Positions 47,206-56,595 of a DNA stretch of 60,364 nt are shown in pieces. The stretch lies in contig NZ_FXTY01000012.1 of assembly GCF_900182745.1 (NCBI RefSeq), positions 1 to 60,364 of the forward strand, given 5' to 3'. A model generated the notes under the pieces. That model was given only the letters and a program-made list of their open reading frames with translations, did no database searches and was not told where the DNA came from. The stretch comes from Shimia sagamensis (GTDB lineage: Bacteria; Pseudomonadota; Alphaproteobacteria; Rhodobacterales; Rhodobacteraceae). Both the position numbers and the translations under genes were made by a program. Every line of letters starts with the position of its first letter. The first letter of the stretch is position 1.

Positions 47206-47366
47206 AGTTGATATCCTCTCAAATTGTCTGGCTGACCATAGGCCTGAGGGCGCGGAACCTGCAAGAGGGCAGGGCCTCTAAAACTTGCCTCAAAGTGGCC
47301 TATTAGCTTTTTCGCAAGGGCTTTCGGCGATTCTCTCTCTTGGGTGAGAAAAGTAGTGGTGAGAAA

Positions 47367-48194
47367 ATGTCTTACGAAAAGATGTCGGGCACCGAGCTCA
47401 ATTACGAGCCGTGCCAATATGGGGAATCGCGCCTTTTGTTTCGCGGTCCCAAACAGGAGCTTGATGCTCCGTTTGTTGCCTTTCTGGGGGGGACAGAAAC
47501 CTATGGTAAATTTGTTCCGCGGCCGTTTGTGAACGCGCTGGACGAGGCTCTGCCAATCAATTGTGTGAATTTTGGGTACGTGAATGCCGGAATTGACGCG
47601 TTCTTGGCAGAACCGTCGGTGTTGCACAATGCACAGCAATCAGATGTGACCGTTGTTCAAGTCATGGGCGCTCAGAACATGTCCAATAGATACTACAAAG
47701 TGCATCCACGCCGGAACGATCGCTTCATCGGCGCGTCAAACATGATGCAAATGGTGTTCAACGAAATTGACTTCAGCGAGTTTCATTTTACACGGCACAT
47801 GCTTGGAACGTTGTGCGCCCGCGCGCCGGATCGGTATGCGATGGTACGTGATGAACTCCGCATGGCGTGGAGCGCACGCATGAAGCTGTTGCTGAATACA
47901 ATTGGCGGCAAAATTGTATTGCTGTGGGTTGCGGATCACGCGCCGGAAACAGCCATGGGCACCAGTGGCTTGGGGCCTGATCCATTATTCGTTGATCGTC
48001 TCATGATCGAGGAACTGCGGACTATGGTTGATGACGTTGTCGAGGTTGTGGTGAGCAAACAGGCGCAGGCCAAAGGGATTGAAGGTATGCAGTGCACCGA
48101 TATGGAACGGGTTGCAGCTCAACGGATGTTGAATGCTGCAGCTCACCAAGAGGTGGCTGACGCCCTTGAGAAGAGCCTGTCCACCATGATTTGA
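47367..48194 (+). CDS. DUF6473 family protein
   Basis: A 275-residue protein. Family features include FVAFLGGTETYGKFV and NFGYVNAGIDAFL near the N terminus, then VVQVMGAQNMSNRYYKVHPRRNDRF, which matches the DUF6473 pattern found in Rhodobacterales. No catalytic role is known; the fold around LGGTETYG is hydrolase-like (SGNH-like) but this is weak. No signal peptide is seen. It starts 161 bp from the divergent hydroxyacyl-CoA dehydrogenase. ATG 47367 is preferred over TTG 47340. Confidence 0.75.
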   Translation: MSYEKMSGTELNYEPCQYGESRLLFRGPKQELDAPFVAFLGGTETYGKFVPRPFVNALDEALPINCVNFGYVNAGIDAFLAEPSVLHNAQQSDVTVVQVMGAQNMSNRYYKVHPRRNDRFIGASNMMQMVFNEIDFSEFHFTRHMLGTLCARAPDRYAMVRDELRMAWSARMKLLLNTIGGKIVLLWVADHAPETAMGTSGLGPDPLFVDRLMIEELRTMVDDVVEVVVSKQAQAKGIEGMQCTDMERVAAQRMLNAAAHQEVADALEKSLSTMI

Positions 48195-48215
48195 TGACGC
48201 AATACACCCAACGAG

Positions 48216-48243
48216 AAAGGCCCGCCAAAGAGGCGGGCCTTTT
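48216..48243. terminator. bidirectional terminator between DUF6473 gene and etfA
   Basis: An 11-bp perfect stem AAAGGCCCGCC (48216-48226) / GGCGGGCCTTT (48232-48242) with loop AAAGA sits between the convergent stop codons. Confidence 0.9.
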
Positions 48244-48265
48244 GTGTTTGCGTGAACTGCGCGAC

Positions 48266-49195
48266 TTAGCCGAGCTTTTCAGTTAATGCAGGCACGGCCT
48301 CAAACAGATCCGCAACCAGTCCGAAGTCGGCCACCTGGAAGATAGGGGCTTCTTCGTCTTTGTTGATTGCGACGATGATCTTTGAGTCTTTCATACCCGC
48401 AAGGTGCTGAATGGCGCCGGAGATACCTGCAGCAATGTAGAGTTCAGGTGCAACCACCTTACCGGTCTGCCCCACTTGCCAGTCGTTTGGCGCGTAGCCT
48501 GAATCCACCGCAGCACGGGATGCGCCAACAGCGGCCCCCAGTTTATCCGCCAGAGCTTCAATGATTTTGAAGTCTTCTTCAGAACCAACGCCGCGACCAC
48601 CGGAGACAACAATGCCAGCAGAGGTCAGTTCCGGACGATCGCTTTCGGCAACTTTGTCTTCGACCCATTCGGACAAACCCGGATTGTCAGCGGCACTAAT
48701 GGTGTCCACAGAAGCAGAGCCGCCTTGGCCTGCCGCGTCGAAAGTTGACGTGCGGAAAGTGATCACTTTAGTTGCGTCGGAGGACTTCACAGTCTGGATC
48801 GCGTTGCCGGCGTAAATCGGCCGCTCAAATGTGTCAGCATCCACAACGGCCGTCACGTCGGAAAGTACCATCACGTCCAAAAGTGCTGCCACGCGGGGCA
48901 TCACGTTCTTTGCGTCGGTCGTGGCCGGTGCCACGATATGGCTATAGTCGCCAGCAAGAGACACGATCAAAGCAGCGGTTGGTTCCGCAAGGCGGTGGCC
49001 CAGAGACGCATCTTCAGCAACCATTACTTTGGCCACACCGTCGATCGTGGCGGCGGCTTCACCGGCTGCAGCAGCCGAAGCGCCTGCGGCCAGAATAGTT
49101 ATGTCACCCAGCGCTTTGGAAGCGGTGACTGCTTTGGCGGTGGCGTCCAGAGCCAGCTCGCCGTTGTTGACTTCTGCGAGAAGAAGAACAGCCAT
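48266..49195 (-). CDS. etfA: electron transfer flavoprotein alpha subunit
   Basis: A 309-residue subunit of the FAD/AMP heterodimer that carries electrons from acyl-CoA dehydrogenases to the ETF-quinone oxidoreductase. The FAD-binding C-terminal domain includes [32 protein letters not shown] and [16 protein letters not shown] with [16 protein letters not shown]. Its ATG overlaps the etfB stop by one base (TAATG), so the two are translationally coupled. Confidence 0.97.
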   Translation of the reverse strand: MAVLLLAEVNNGELALDATAKAVTASKALGDITILAAGASAAAAGEAAATIDGVAKVMVAEDASLGHRLAEPTAALIVSLAGDYSHIVAPATTDAKNVMPRVAALLDVMVLSDVTAVVDADTFERPIYAGNAIQTVKSSDATKVITFRTSTFDAAGQGGSASVDTISAADNPGLSEWVEDKVAESDRPELTSAGIVVSGGRGVGSEEDFKIIEALADKLGAAVGASRAAVDSGYAPNDWQVGQTGKVVAPELYIAAGISGAIQHLAGMKDSKIIVAINKDEEAPIFQVADFGLVADLFEAVPALTEKLG

Positions 49196-49953
49196 TACAC
49201 AGCCCCCGCTTCTTTGAGTTTCTCAACCAGCTCATCTACAGAGCCCACGATGATACCTGCGGCACGCTCAGACGGCTCAGAGGTTTTGACAACCTCAAGA
49301 CGCGGAGTTACGTCCACCCCGTAATCCGCAGCGGTTTTCTCATCCAGCGGCTTTTTCTTCGCTTTCATGATGTTTGGCAGGGAGGCGTAGCGCGGCTCGT
49401 TGAGGCGCAGGTCCACAGTGATGATGGTTGGGGTGCTAACCTTGATGGTTTGCAGGCCGCCGTCCACTTCGCGTGTCACAACCGCAGTGTCACCGTCGAT
49501 GTCGACCTCAGATGCGAAGGTAGCTTGCGACCAACCCAACAGGGCGGACAACATCTGGCCGGTGGCGTTCATGTCGTTGTCGATCGCTTGCTTGCCGCAG
49601 AGAACGAGGCCTGGCTGTTCTTCCTCAACAATTTTTGCGAGGATCTTGGCAACAGCCAACGGCTCAATATCTTGGTCAACATTGTCTGCAGCCACAACCA
49701 GGATTGCACGATCAGCGCCCATGGCGAGCGCTGTGCGCAGCGTTTCCTGAGCTTGCTTCACGCCGATGGAAACAGCGACGATTTCGTCCGCTTTGCCCGC
49801 TTCCTTCAGACGGATGGCCTCTTCAACGGCAATCTCATCAAACGGGTTCATGGACATTTTCACGTTGGCGAGATCGACACCGGTTCCGTCCGCTTTCACT
49901 CGGACTTTCACGTTGTAGTCAATCACGCGCTTGACAGGCACAAGTACCTTCAT
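49195..49953 (-). CDS. etfB: electron transfer flavoprotein beta subunit
   Basis: A 252-residue subunit that binds AMP and forms the docking loop for partner dehydrogenases. Visible motifs: [17 protein letters not shown] at the N terminus, [19 protein letters not shown], and the recognition loop around [17 protein letters not shown], with [18 protein letters not shown] near the C terminus. The ATG at 49953 has GAGGAG 8 nt upstream. It is first of the etfBA operon. Confidence 0.97.
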   Translation of the reverse strand: MKVLVPVKRVIDYNVKVRVKADGTGVDLANVKMSMNPFDEIAVEEAIRLKEAGKADEIVAVSIGVKQAQETLRTALAMGADRAILVVAADNVDQDIEPLAVAKILAKIVEEEQPGLVLCGKQAIDNDMNATGQMLSALLGWSQATFASEVDIDGDTAVVTREVDGGLQTIKVSTPTIITVDLRLNEPRYASLPNIMKAKKKPLDEKTAADYGVDVTPRLEVVKTSEPSERAAGIIVGSVDELVEKLKEAGAV

Positions 49954-50199
49954 GGGCGTAGGACTCCTCAAAGTTTGTCAAAGCCGCCTCAGGCAGCTCA
50001 TCGGAATGCTCTCACCGCGTTGATATAGTCTCATGCGCGGCTGAAACAGAGCAAAATCGTCACGTTTTGGGGCAACGACGTCGCGTATCAGCGTTTTCAC
50101 GCCACGTTTTTTGCAAGAATGTTTCCGCAGCGCAGAAAAGTTACGTAAGGGGAATTTACGTCAAGTGATTTGGTGGCGCTAACGGCGGCATTCAACCAT

Positions 50200-50772
50200 T
50201 TAGCGATTCGCGCCAGGTATCCAAAGCACGTCAGACTGTCCGTTATCATTGGCGACGCGAGCCGCCACAAAGAACCAATCGCTAAGGCGATTGAGGTAGG
50301 TCACTGCGTCTGCATTGATGTCTTCAACTTGAGAAAGCTCGACTGACAAGCGCTCAGCGCGGCGGGCAACAGTGCGGCAGACATGCAGCTGCGCCGCCAG
50401 TGCCGAGCCACCTGGCAAAATAAAACTGCGCAGTGGTTCCAACTGCACATTCATGGCGTCAATCTCGGTTTCAAGGCGCAGCACTTGCGACGCAACTACG
50501 CGCAGCGGCGGATATTCTGCTGCCGCATCCTTGGCCATGTCAGGGCGGCAAAGATCTGCTCCTAGGTCAAATAGGTCGTTTTGGATACGGGCGAGGGCGG
50601 CATCCATTTCACCCTCAGAGTGGAGGCGCGCTACACCTAAAACGGAGTTCAACTCATCAGTGGTGCCATAGGCTGCCACCCGAGCATCATGTTTGGCAAC
50701 ACGATCGCCATTGCCCAAAGCGGTGGTGCCCTTGTCACCAGTACGCGTGTAGATTTTGTTGAGAACAACCAT
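50200..50772 (-). CDS. cob(I)alamin adenosyltransferase, PduO type
   Basis: A 190-residue enzyme making adenosylcobalamin. The N-terminal ATP-binding segment is IYTRTGDKGTTALGNGDRVAK (P-loop-like), followed by AAYGTTDELNSVLGVARLH and, near the C terminus, RRAERLSVEL and YLNRLSDWFFVAARV, all typical of the PduO family. ATG 50772 gives the family N-terminus, only 4 nt after the HIG1-like gene, so the two are co-transcribed. Confidence 0.95.
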   Translation of the reverse strand: MVVLNKIYTRTGDKGTTALGNGDRVAKHDARVAAYGTTDELNSVLGVARLHSEGEMDAALARIQNDLFDLGADLCRPDMAKDAAAEYPPLRVVASQVLRLETEIDAMNVQLEPLRSFILPGGSALAAQLHVCRTVARRAERLSVELSQVEDINADAVTYLNRLSDWFFVAARVANDNGQSDVLWIPGANR

Positions 50773-50776
50773 TTTC

Positions 50777-50980
50777 TCAGCCCCCGCTGCGTATCCAGAC
50801 AAAACCTACGATCAAGATGACCGCTACAAACTGTGCAAGCAAGCGCAAGCGCATGATTTTGTTGGCGTGCTTTTTGTTAAACTCGCCACCTTTGGCGAAC
50901 CCACCAATGCCGACAAGCAAAATGAAAAGGACTACAAGGCATGCTGCGGCAGCAAGCCAGAAAAGGGGATCATTGGCCAT
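50777..50980 (-). CDS. small HIG1-like twin-transmembrane protein
   Basis: A 67-residue inner-membrane protein with two predicted transmembrane helices (~9-28 and ~46-64), separated by the basic loop KGGEFNKKHANKIMRLRLLAQ. That loop resembles the HIG1 hypoxia-induced protein domain, found in mitochondria and alphaproteobacteria where it affects respiratory complexes. It lies immediately upstream of the adenosyltransferase gene. A GGAG ribosome binding site precedes the ATG. Confidence 0.75.
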   Translation of the reverse strand: MANDPLFWLAAAACLVVLFILLVGIGGFAKGGEFNKKHANKIMRLRLLAQFVAVILIVGFVWIRSGG

Positions 50981-51059
50981 AAGGGACTCCGTTTTCAGCG
51001 ATATTTCCGGTGTAGCTTGTCACGGCGCGGAACTGAACCACCTTTGACATGACGTCGCA

Positions 51060-51893
51060 TCAGCCCTTAGCTACCATCCAGTCTAGCAATGTTGTCGGAA
51101 GCATGCGGCGCAGGCCGTTCATAATATGGGCAGGTGTTGTGACGCGATAGCGGGCACGAGGTCGTGGGGCTTCCAAGGCATGGATAAGTTTTTTGCAAAC
51201 AGCTTCCGCCGGCAACTCAAATGGATCCAGCCCCTCATTCTTTTCAGAGAACCGCTTGACCAATCCTTGTCGGTAATCCTCTGCAAAGACGGAATTTTCC
51301 CAGTCGATCCATTCAAAAAACTGCTTAGCGTTATTCCTTCTCATGTCGGATGTGATTGGGCCTGGCTGAATCAAACTAACATGAATTGGTGTGTCGCGAA
51401 GCTCAATTCGGAGGCTGTCCGTTAGCCCTTCAAGCGCGTGTTTGCTCGCGACATATGCACCGCGATAACGCATGGCCACATAGCCCAAAACAGATGAGTT
51501 TTGAACAATACGCCCGTGGCCTTGTGCGCGCATAACCGGGATCACTTGTCGGGTGAGGTCGTGCCACCCAACAACATTGCTTTCCATCAGGTCGCGAAGC
51601 GCATCGGTCGGCAGGTCTTCTACGGCGCCGGGCATGCCGCGGGCACCGTTGTTGAACAAAGCGTCCAGAGTGCCACCAGTTGTCTCCAGTACCTCTTGCA
51701 GGCCAGAGCAGATACTGGCGCCGTCACGCAACTCAATCTGAGGGCTGTCAAAGCCGTCCTCAATCAAGCGCGCGCAGTCGTCGGCGCTCCTGCATGAAGC
51801 GAACACATGCCATCCTCGAGCGCGCAGGCAGTGGGCAGCTGCCAGCCCTATGCCGGAGGAGCAGCCGGTAATCAAAATGGATCTTTTTGGCAT
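51060..51893 (-). CDS. short-chain dehydrogenase/reductase
   Basis: A 277-residue SDR oxidoreductase. The cofactor motif is SILITGCSSGIGLAAAHCLR (T-G-x3-G-I-G), and the catalytic residues lie in IVQNSSVLGYVA (Ser) and YRGAYVASKHALEG (Y-x3-K). FNNGARGMPGAVEDL is the N-N-A/G-G beta4 motif. The C-terminal tail is long (~70 residues) and rich in Arg. The substrate is unknown. It is on the same strand as, and 28 bp after, bfr, but a common role is not evident. Confidence 0.85.
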   Translation of the reverse strand: MPKRSILITGCSSGIGLAAAHCLRARGWHVFASCRSADDCARLIEDGFDSPQIELRDGASICSGLQEVLETTGGTLDALFNNGARGMPGAVEDLPTDALRDLMESNVVGWHDLTRQVIPVMRAQGHGRIVQNSSVLGYVAMRYRGAYVASKHALEGLTDSLRIELRDTPIHVSLIQPGPITSDMRRNNAKQFFEWIDWENSVFAEDYRQGLVKRFSEKNEGLDPFELPAEAVCKKLIHALEAPRPRARYRVTTPAHIMNGLRRMLPTTLLDWMVAKG

Positions 51894-51921
51894 TTCTCTC
51901 CTGGCCGTCTGGCTCTTTGGG

Positions 51922-52410
51922 CTAGCCGTCAGCTTCGTCGGCGCTGTCGGCGTTCAATTGTCCGTAGTTTTGGGCTCCAATCGCATCGTGAAGCTCAAGT
52001 TGAGTTTCGAGGAAATCGATATGCCCTTGCTCGTCATTGATCAACTCTTCGAAAAGCCCCATGGATGCAAAACCCCCAGCATCGGCGCAATATTTTCGGG
52101 CTTCTGTGTAAAGGGCCACAGATTCCATCTCGGCTTTGAGATCACAGGCCAGCGTTTCACGTACATTTTCGCCGATGTGAAGAGGATCAAGGGTTTGCAG
52201 GCTTGGATGGCCTTCGAGGAAAATGATGCGGTCGATCAGCTTGTCGGCATGCTCCATTTCTTCGATGCTTTCTTCGCGCATCTTTTTGGCGAGCTTGCCG
52301 TAACCCCAATCTTTTTGGAGGCGATAGTGGAGCCAAAACTGGCTGACGACGGTCAGTTCAACCCGCAGCGCTTTGTTTAGATACTCGATGGCCTTTGGAT
52401 CGCCCTTCAT
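51922..52410 (-). CDS. bfr: bacterioferritin
   Basis: A 162-residue haem-containing ferritin subunit that oxidises Fe(II) and stores iron as a mineral in a 24-mer. Ferroxidase ligands are visible: Glu in VELTVVSQ, Glu-Met-Glu-His in [12 protein letters not shown] (the Met being the usual haem ligand), Glu in [11 protein letters not shown], and Glu/His in [16 protein letters not shown] 52410 gives the normal N-terminus ([15 protein letters not shown]), and its first 53 nt overlap the end of the bfd gene in another frame. An upstream frame extension to 52500 lies within bfd and is rejected. Confidence 0.95.
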   Translation of the reverse strand: MKGDPKAIEYLNKALRVELTVVSQFWLHYRLQKDWGYGKLAKKMREESIEEMEHADKLIDRIIFLEGHPSLQTLDPLHIGENVRETLACDLKAEMESVALYTEARKYCADAGGFASMGLFEELINDEQGHIDFLETQLELHDAIGAQNYGQLNADSADEADG

Positions 52411-52654
52411 CACCAATACTTCTTTTGGTTTGCTCACTTCGCAATCCACGAAGCTCTGCAGGTACTTCCAGATTAGTATTGGCGCGCATCTTAGCAACAA
52501 AAAGCTTCATGCAGCCGCCGCATTCCGGCGATTTTCCAAGGGCATGGTGGATTTTTCTAGGAGTGATTATAGCTGCTTTATCTGCACAACGCATCCAATC
52601 AATGGCCGCGTTAATGTAGCGGTCGTTAATCGACTGGCAGTGGCACACAATCAT
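52358..52654 (-). CDS. bfd: bacterioferritin-associated ferredoxin, (2Fe-2S)
   Basis: A 98-residue protein that reduces and releases iron from bacterioferritin. The cluster ligands follow the Bfd pattern, [14 protein letters not shown] (C-x-C) and [12 protein letters not shown] (C-x2-C). The length is longer than the ~64 residues of E. coli Bfd because of a basic C-terminal tail that overlaps the bfr coding start by 53 nt. The overlap implies translational coupling. A possible iron-control dyad lies just upstream (52685-52709). Confidence 0.9.
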   Translation of the reverse strand: MIVCHCQSINDRYINAAIDWMRCADKAAIITPRKIHHALGKSPECGGCMKLFVAKMRANTNLEVPAELRGLRSEQTKRSIGDEGRSKGHRVSKQSAAG

Positions 52655-52684
52655 AAGCTCGTCTCCGTGGATGAACTGCTAGTT

Positions 52685-52709
52685 GATTGAATTAGTTGGT
52701 AAGTCAATC
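52685..52709 (-). promoter_or_regulatory. inverted repeat upstream of bfd
   Basis: GATTGA (52685-52690) and TCAATC (52704-52709) form a dyad with a 13-bp spacer. On the minus strand the outer half contains TTGACT, a candidate -35 for bfd. Iron regulators (RirA, Irr, Fur-type) would be expected to act at this promoter, but I cannot match a specific consensus. Confidence 0.4.
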
Positions 52710-52723
52710 CTGATAGAAATACG

Positions 52724-53353
52724 TTAGTTGCTTGCGGCAATATTGGGAGTGGAGAGCATCTTTGCGGCCATCCATCCAATTCGCCCGCTACCAGTGTCAC
52801 GCAATTTCACCCAGCCGGTGCCATTTTCACGCAATATTTCGACCTCGCTGTCACGAGCCAACACCATCAGCACACCGTGAGAAGTGCCAGGCCCTCCGCG
52901 CATGTTCACGCGAGAGCCGCGCACACGCCGAATATCTCGCGTCTGTTGGGTTTCCAGCGCAAGAGCAACCGAGTCTTCAATGGCCGCGTTCGCTGCAACT
53001 GAATTTATGAGCAGTGGCGCCCCCGGTGTTGCAAAAGAGTCCAGCCCCGTGGCCAATGACGCTATGACAACCGGCACTGCACCTTTCTGAGTTACGCCTT
53101 CAACAACCGCAGGGGGTGCCGTTGGTAGGCGCTCAGACGTTGCAGAGGCTTGAGTGACAGTTGGCGCGGCCCTGACCTTGATAATTGGCACAGAGATAGC
53201 CGCACGCGCCACAATCGACGCGTCCTCATTTGGCTGAAGTATATTGTCCTCGGTCACTAGAACGCGCGATTTGGGTTCAAAATCAGACCCGCCGCTTAGC
53301 TCCCAAAAAACCCAACCTAAAAATGCAAGACTTAGAAATACAAATTTGTTCAC
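52724..53353 (-). CDS. exported SH3-domain protein
   Basis: A 209-residue protein starting [19 protein letters not shown], a single membrane anchor or signal peptide. A low-complexity Ala/Pro/Thr linker covers ~45-130. A bacterial SH3 domain at the C terminus reads [21 protein letters not shown] with [17 protein letters not shown] and IGWMAAKML. Such domains bind peptidoglycan. The gene is divergent from parC with 160 bp between starts. Function: envelope protein of unknown role. Confidence 0.8.
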   Translation of the reverse strand: MNKFVFLSLAFLGWVFWELSGGSDFEPKSRVLVTEDNILQPNEDASIVARAAISVPIIKVRAAPTVTQASATSERLPTAPPAVVEGVTQKGAVPVVIASLATGLDSFATPGAPLLINSVAANAAIEDSVALALETQQTRDIRRVRGSRVNMRGGPGTSHGVLMVLARDSEVEILRENGTGWVKLRDTGSGRIGWMAAKMLSTPNIAASN

Positions 53354-53513
53354 TATTCAACCCCCAGGAGAATCACCTGTTCACACACCAGTGTCGGCTA
53401 ACAGGTTCTACGAAAGGTTTACACTGCGGACATCTTATCATGTCGGGGAAAAAATCGCGAGTGTTCCCTCGCATCTGCTTTACCGACGCATCGTCAAAAG
53501 CTATCAGCAGAGT

Positions 53514-55859
53514 ATGACTGATCTGATCGATGATGACCTCCCTTCCCAGAATGTGACCGAACCGCTGCGGCGCGCGATTGGTGACCGTTACCTGACCTAT
53601 GCGCTTAGCACGATTATGCACCGTGCTTTGCCAGATGCACGGGACGGGCTGAAGCCGGTACACCGACGCATTCTCTACGCTATGCGTGAATTAAAGCTGA
53701 GCGCGACGGGAGGGTTTCGGAAGTCGGCCAAAATATCCGGCGACGTGATGGGGAACTACCACCCGCATGGCGACGCAGCAATTTACGACGCGATGGCGCG
53801 TTTGGCGCAGGACTTTAACGTGCGTTATCCGCTCGTCGATGGGCAAGGCAACTTCGGCAACATCGACGGTGATAACCCGGCTGCAAGCCGATATACAGAG
53901 GCGCGGATGACCTCCGTCGCTGAGGCCCTTTTGGAAGGCCTCAATGAGGATGCCGTTGATTTCAGAGAGAATTACGACGGCACTCTGCGTGAACCAGTGG
54001 TGCTGCCTGCAACATTTCCAAATCTTATGGCCAATGGGTCGAGCGGTATTGCAGTGGGCATGGCCACTAATATTCCACCCCACAATATCAGCGAGCTGTG
54101 CGACGCCTGCTTGCATATGATCAAAACGCCGGACGTGCGCGAAGACACTTTGCTGAATTACGTACCGGGTCCAGACTTCCCAACTGGCGGCGTGATTGTC
54201 GAGCCGCCTGAAAGTATTGCGCAGGCTTATCGTACGGGCCGAGGGTCTTTCCGCTTGCGCTGTAAGTGGGAGAAAGAGGATCTTGGTCGCGGGCAGTGGC
54301 AAATTGTGGTCACTGAGATTCCCTACCAAGTGCAAAAGTCCAAACTTATCGAGAAGTTGGCGGAGCTAATCCAGACCAAGAAAGTTCCAATTCTGGCCGA
54401 CGTACGCGATGAATCGGCGGATGACATTCGCGTGATCTTGGAGCCTAAAAGTAAGAACGTTGAGCCGGATGTGCTCATGAACATGCTTTATCGCAGCAGT
54501 GATTTGGAGATTCGATTCTCGCTCAATATGAACGTTCTGATTGATGGGGTTACGCCAAAAGTATGCTCCATGAAAGAAGTCTTGAGGGCGTTTTTGGATT
54601 TCCGTCGTGAGGTTTTGATCCGACGGTCCACGCATCGGATGGAGAAAATCGATCACCGGCTGGAAGTGTTGGAAGGTTTCATTATCGCCTTCCTCAATCT
54701 GGATCGCGTGATTGATATCATCCGCTACGATGATGCGCCCAAACAGGCACTGATGGCGGAAAACTGGGATCTGGATCATCCGCGAGCGCGAGATGAGAAA
54801 GACTATAAATCGCCGCTTCCCGGTTCCGGCGAGACGCAACTCACTGAGGTGCAGGCTGAGGCAATCCTCAACATGCGCCTGCGCAGTTTGCGGCGTTTGG
54901 AAGAGTTGGAACTGGTTCGTGAGCGCGATGCGCTTCTGGAAGAACGCGCTGGAATCGTTGCGCTTTTGGGAAGTGATGAGTTGCAATGGCAGCGCATTTC
55001 CGAGCAGCTAAAAGAGGCAAAGAAAACCTTCGGGAAAGACTACGAAGGTGGCGCGCGGCGTACTGTGTTCTCTGAGGCGGCTGAGGTTGAAGAGGTGCCG
55101 ATTGAGGCCATGATTGATCGTGAGCCCATCACCATTGTCTGCTCTGAAATGGGGTGGATACGGGCGATGTCAGGTCACATTGATCTGAAGCGCGAGTTGA
55201 AGTTCAAAGATGGTGATGGGCCGCGGTTTATCTTCCATGCGGAGACCACGGATCGGCTTTTGATGTTTGGCTCAAACGGGCGGTTCTACACGTTAAGCGC
55301 GGCAAATCTGCCGGGCGGACGTGGCATGGGGGAACCTGTGCGTTTGATCGTTGATTTGCCAAATGACATTGAAATCGTTGATATTTTTGTGCACAAGCCA
55401 GATCGCAAGCTGCTGGTTGCCTCCAGCGCCGGTGACGGGTTTGTGGTGCCAGAAAAAGACGTGATCGCGCAGACGCGGACCGGCAAACAGGTTCTGAATG
55501 TCAAAGACGACAATCGGGCGATGATCTGTCATCCGGTCAACGGGGATCACGTGGCAGTGGTGTCCAAAAACGGCCGTTTCCTTGTGTTCCCGATTTCCGA
55601 GATGCCAGAGCTTGGACGCGGAAAAGGTGTGCGAATTCAGAAGTATAACATGGCACGTGGGCGTCAGGGTACGCTGGAATTGGACGGCGGGCTGTCTGAC
55701 ATCACCACGTTTGAATGGGAAAATGGTCTGACCTGGTCGATGGGCGGCAGCGGTAAGACGCGGCACGAACAGGATCTGTCAGATTGGCTGGGAAAGCGGG
55801 CTGGTGTGGGCAAGAAAGCGCCCTACGGGTTCCCCAAAGACTACAAGTTCGACGCATAA
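53514..55859 (+). CDS. parC: DNA topoisomerase IV subunit A
   Basis: A 781-residue subunit that decatenates daughter chromosomes with ParE. The catalytic Tyr lies in [13 protein letters not shown] (the A-x-R-Y-T motif). The quinolone-contact helix region is [20 protein letters not shown]. The coiled coil with [17 protein letters not shown] sequence follows (seen here as [20 protein letters not shown]). The C-terminal pinwheel repeats (~500-740) include [19 protein letters not shown] and [23 protein letters not shown] 53514 gives the family N-terminus ([20 protein letters not shown]); the frame is open upstream without a start signal. Confidence 0.96.
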   Translation: MTDLIDDDLPSQNVTEPLRRAIGDRYLTYALSTIMHRALPDARDGLKPVHRRILYAMRELKLSATGGFRKSAKISGDVMGNYHPHGDAAIYDAMARLAQDFNVRYPLVDGQGNFGNIDGDNPAASRYTEARMTSVAEALLEGLNEDAVDFRENYDGTLREPVVLPATFPNLMANGSSGIAVGMATNIPPHNISELCDACLHMIKTPDVREDTLLNYVPGPDFPTGGVIVEPPESIAQAYRTGRGSFRLRCKWEKEDLGRGQWQIVVTEIPYQVQKSKLIEKLAELIQTKKVPILADVRDESADDIRVILEPKSKNVEPDVLMNMLYRSSDLEIRFSLNMNVLIDGVTPKVCSMKEVLRAFLDFRREVLIRRSTHRMEKIDHRLEVLEGFIIAFLNLDRVIDIIRYDDAPKQALMAENWDLDHPRARDEKDYKSPLPGSGETQLTEVQAEAILNMRLRSLRRLEELELVRERDALLEERAGIVALLGSDELQWQRISEQLKEAKKTFGKDYEGGARRTVFSEAAEVEEVPIEAMIDREPITIVCSEMGWIRAMSGHIDLKRELKFKDGDGPRFIFHAETTDRLLMFGSNGRFYTLSAANLPGGRGMGEPVRLIVDLPNDIEIVDIFVHKPDRKLLVASSAGDGFVVPEKDVIAQTRTGKQVLNVKDDNRAMICHPVNGDHVAVVSKNGRFLVFPISEMPELGRGKGVRIQKYNMARGRQGTLELDGGLSDITTFEWENGLTWSMGGSGKTRHEQDLSDWLGKRAGVGKKAPYGFPKDYKFDA

Positions 55860-55863
55860 ATTT

Positions 55864-55889
55864 CGGGGGCCGTTGCGCCCCCGTTTTTG
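55864..55889 (+). terminator. Rho-independent terminator after parC
   Basis: A 7-bp G/C stem CGGGGGC (55864-55870) / GCCCCCG (55877-55883) is followed by GTTTTTG, 5 nt after the parC stop codon. Confidence 0.9.
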
Positions 55890-55900
55890 TCTGAAAAAGC

Positions 55901-55944
55901 ACGTCGGTATTGCGTCTGTATCACGACTGTTTTGCGGAGGTGCG
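55901..55944 (+). repeat. dispersed 44-bp repeat, copy 2
   Basis: The plus strand matches the reverse complement of 22459-22502 at 39 of 44 positions. It starts 18 nt after the parC terminator stem and lies in the 314-bp gap before the unknown ORF at 56174. Its ends read ACGTCGGTATT and CGGAGGTGCG. Confidence 0.8.
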
Positions 55945-56023
55945 CGTTTTTGGAGAAAAGCGACAAATGCAACGGTCGGTGGGGTCACGAATTGGTGCGA
56001 TTCTGCGCGTTGGGGTTGAGTGC

Positions 56024-56053
56024 TTGTAACGGTGTATAAGGAATAGTCATAAT
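56024..56053 (+). promoter_or_regulatory. candidate promoter of the structured leader
   Basis: TTGTAA (56024-56029) and CATAAT (56048-56053) lie 18 bp apart, a plausible sigma-70 promoter. The predicted start, ~56060, coincides with the 5' edge of the folded leader. Confidence 0.5.
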
Positions 56054-56059
56054 CTGTTT

Positions 56060-56173
56060 GGCGCGCATTCCGAAAGGATTGACGCATTGCCGCAAGGCAA
56101 GAGCGCCGACCCATCGCCATCTCAGTAAGAGAGGGGCTGACGCTCCTGTGGACCTTACTGAGGGAGTGGCACA
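56060..56173 (+). other. structured mRNA leader of unknown class upstream of the 56174 ORF
   Basis: A compact series of paired elements leads into the ribosome binding site. An outer stem GGCGC (56060-56064) / GCGCC (56103-56107) encloses hairpin TTCC-GAAA-GGA (56069-56078) and perfect hairpin TTGCC-GCAA-GGCAA (56087-56100), both with GNRA tetraloops. A second domain has a perfect 9-bp stem CTCAGTAAG (56121-56129) / CTTACTGAG (56154-56162) with an inner 6-bp stem AGGGGC-TGAC-GCTCCT (56132-56147). The last three bases of the outer stem overlap the Shine-Dalgarno GAGGGAG (56160-56166), 8 nt before the ATG. The layout would suit a riboswitch, protein-binding leader or thermosensor. Confidence 0.55.
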
Positions 56174-56473
56174 ATGTCAGATTGGATCGCAAACGGAGCT
56201 GAGCGCGCCTATTGGGACGCTTGCCGAAGTGAGGCCGAAGGTATCTATTTTGTGGAAGGGTGTTGGGCCTGGAAGGATAACGAAGAGCCTTCTGATAGCG
56301 TCTCTTTCGAAGTGACCTCTTCTGAAGGCCAGAAAGAGGTTGATGTTATTCAGGCGTTGAACACGAAGTACATCGATTGGTGCGCTGCGAGCGGATTGAG
56401 GCCGCGCAGAACTTATGCCTTGGAAGGTCTCACTGATACGCTGGAAGGGCGCGCAATTGACCTACGTGCTTGA
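56174..56473 (+). CDS. small protein of unknown function
   Basis: A 99-residue soluble, acidic protein: MSDWIANGAERAYWDACRSE, then EGIYFVEGCWAWKDNEEPS and a C-terminal helix region LTDTLEGRAIDLRA. It is rich in Trp (5) and has three Cys at ~17, 47 and 69, not in a recognisable metal-binding motif. No family was recognised. It has a good ribosome binding site (GAGGGAG) and the structured leader at 56060-56173, both of which support it as a real gene. The downstream neighbour is convergent. Confidence 0.65.
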   Translation: MSDWIANGAERAYWDACRSEAEGIYFVEGCWAWKDNEEPSDSVSFEVTSSEGQKEVDVIQALNTKYIDWCAASGLRPRRTYALEGLTDTLEGRAIDLRA

Positions 56474-56595
56474 TCGCTCGTATGCTGCTGCGTTTTGTTC
56501 GCCAGCTTGGTGGCAACGCCCATCAAAATAGATGCCACGCGGCATGGCCCCTAAATGGCTAGGTGATGATCAGCCCCTCATGCTGCGAGTGCATG

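Noticed and set aside
56060..56173. Glycine, SAM-II or SAM/SAH riboswitch
   Set aside because: The conserved cores of these classes, as I remember them, are not present; the stems and loops differ.
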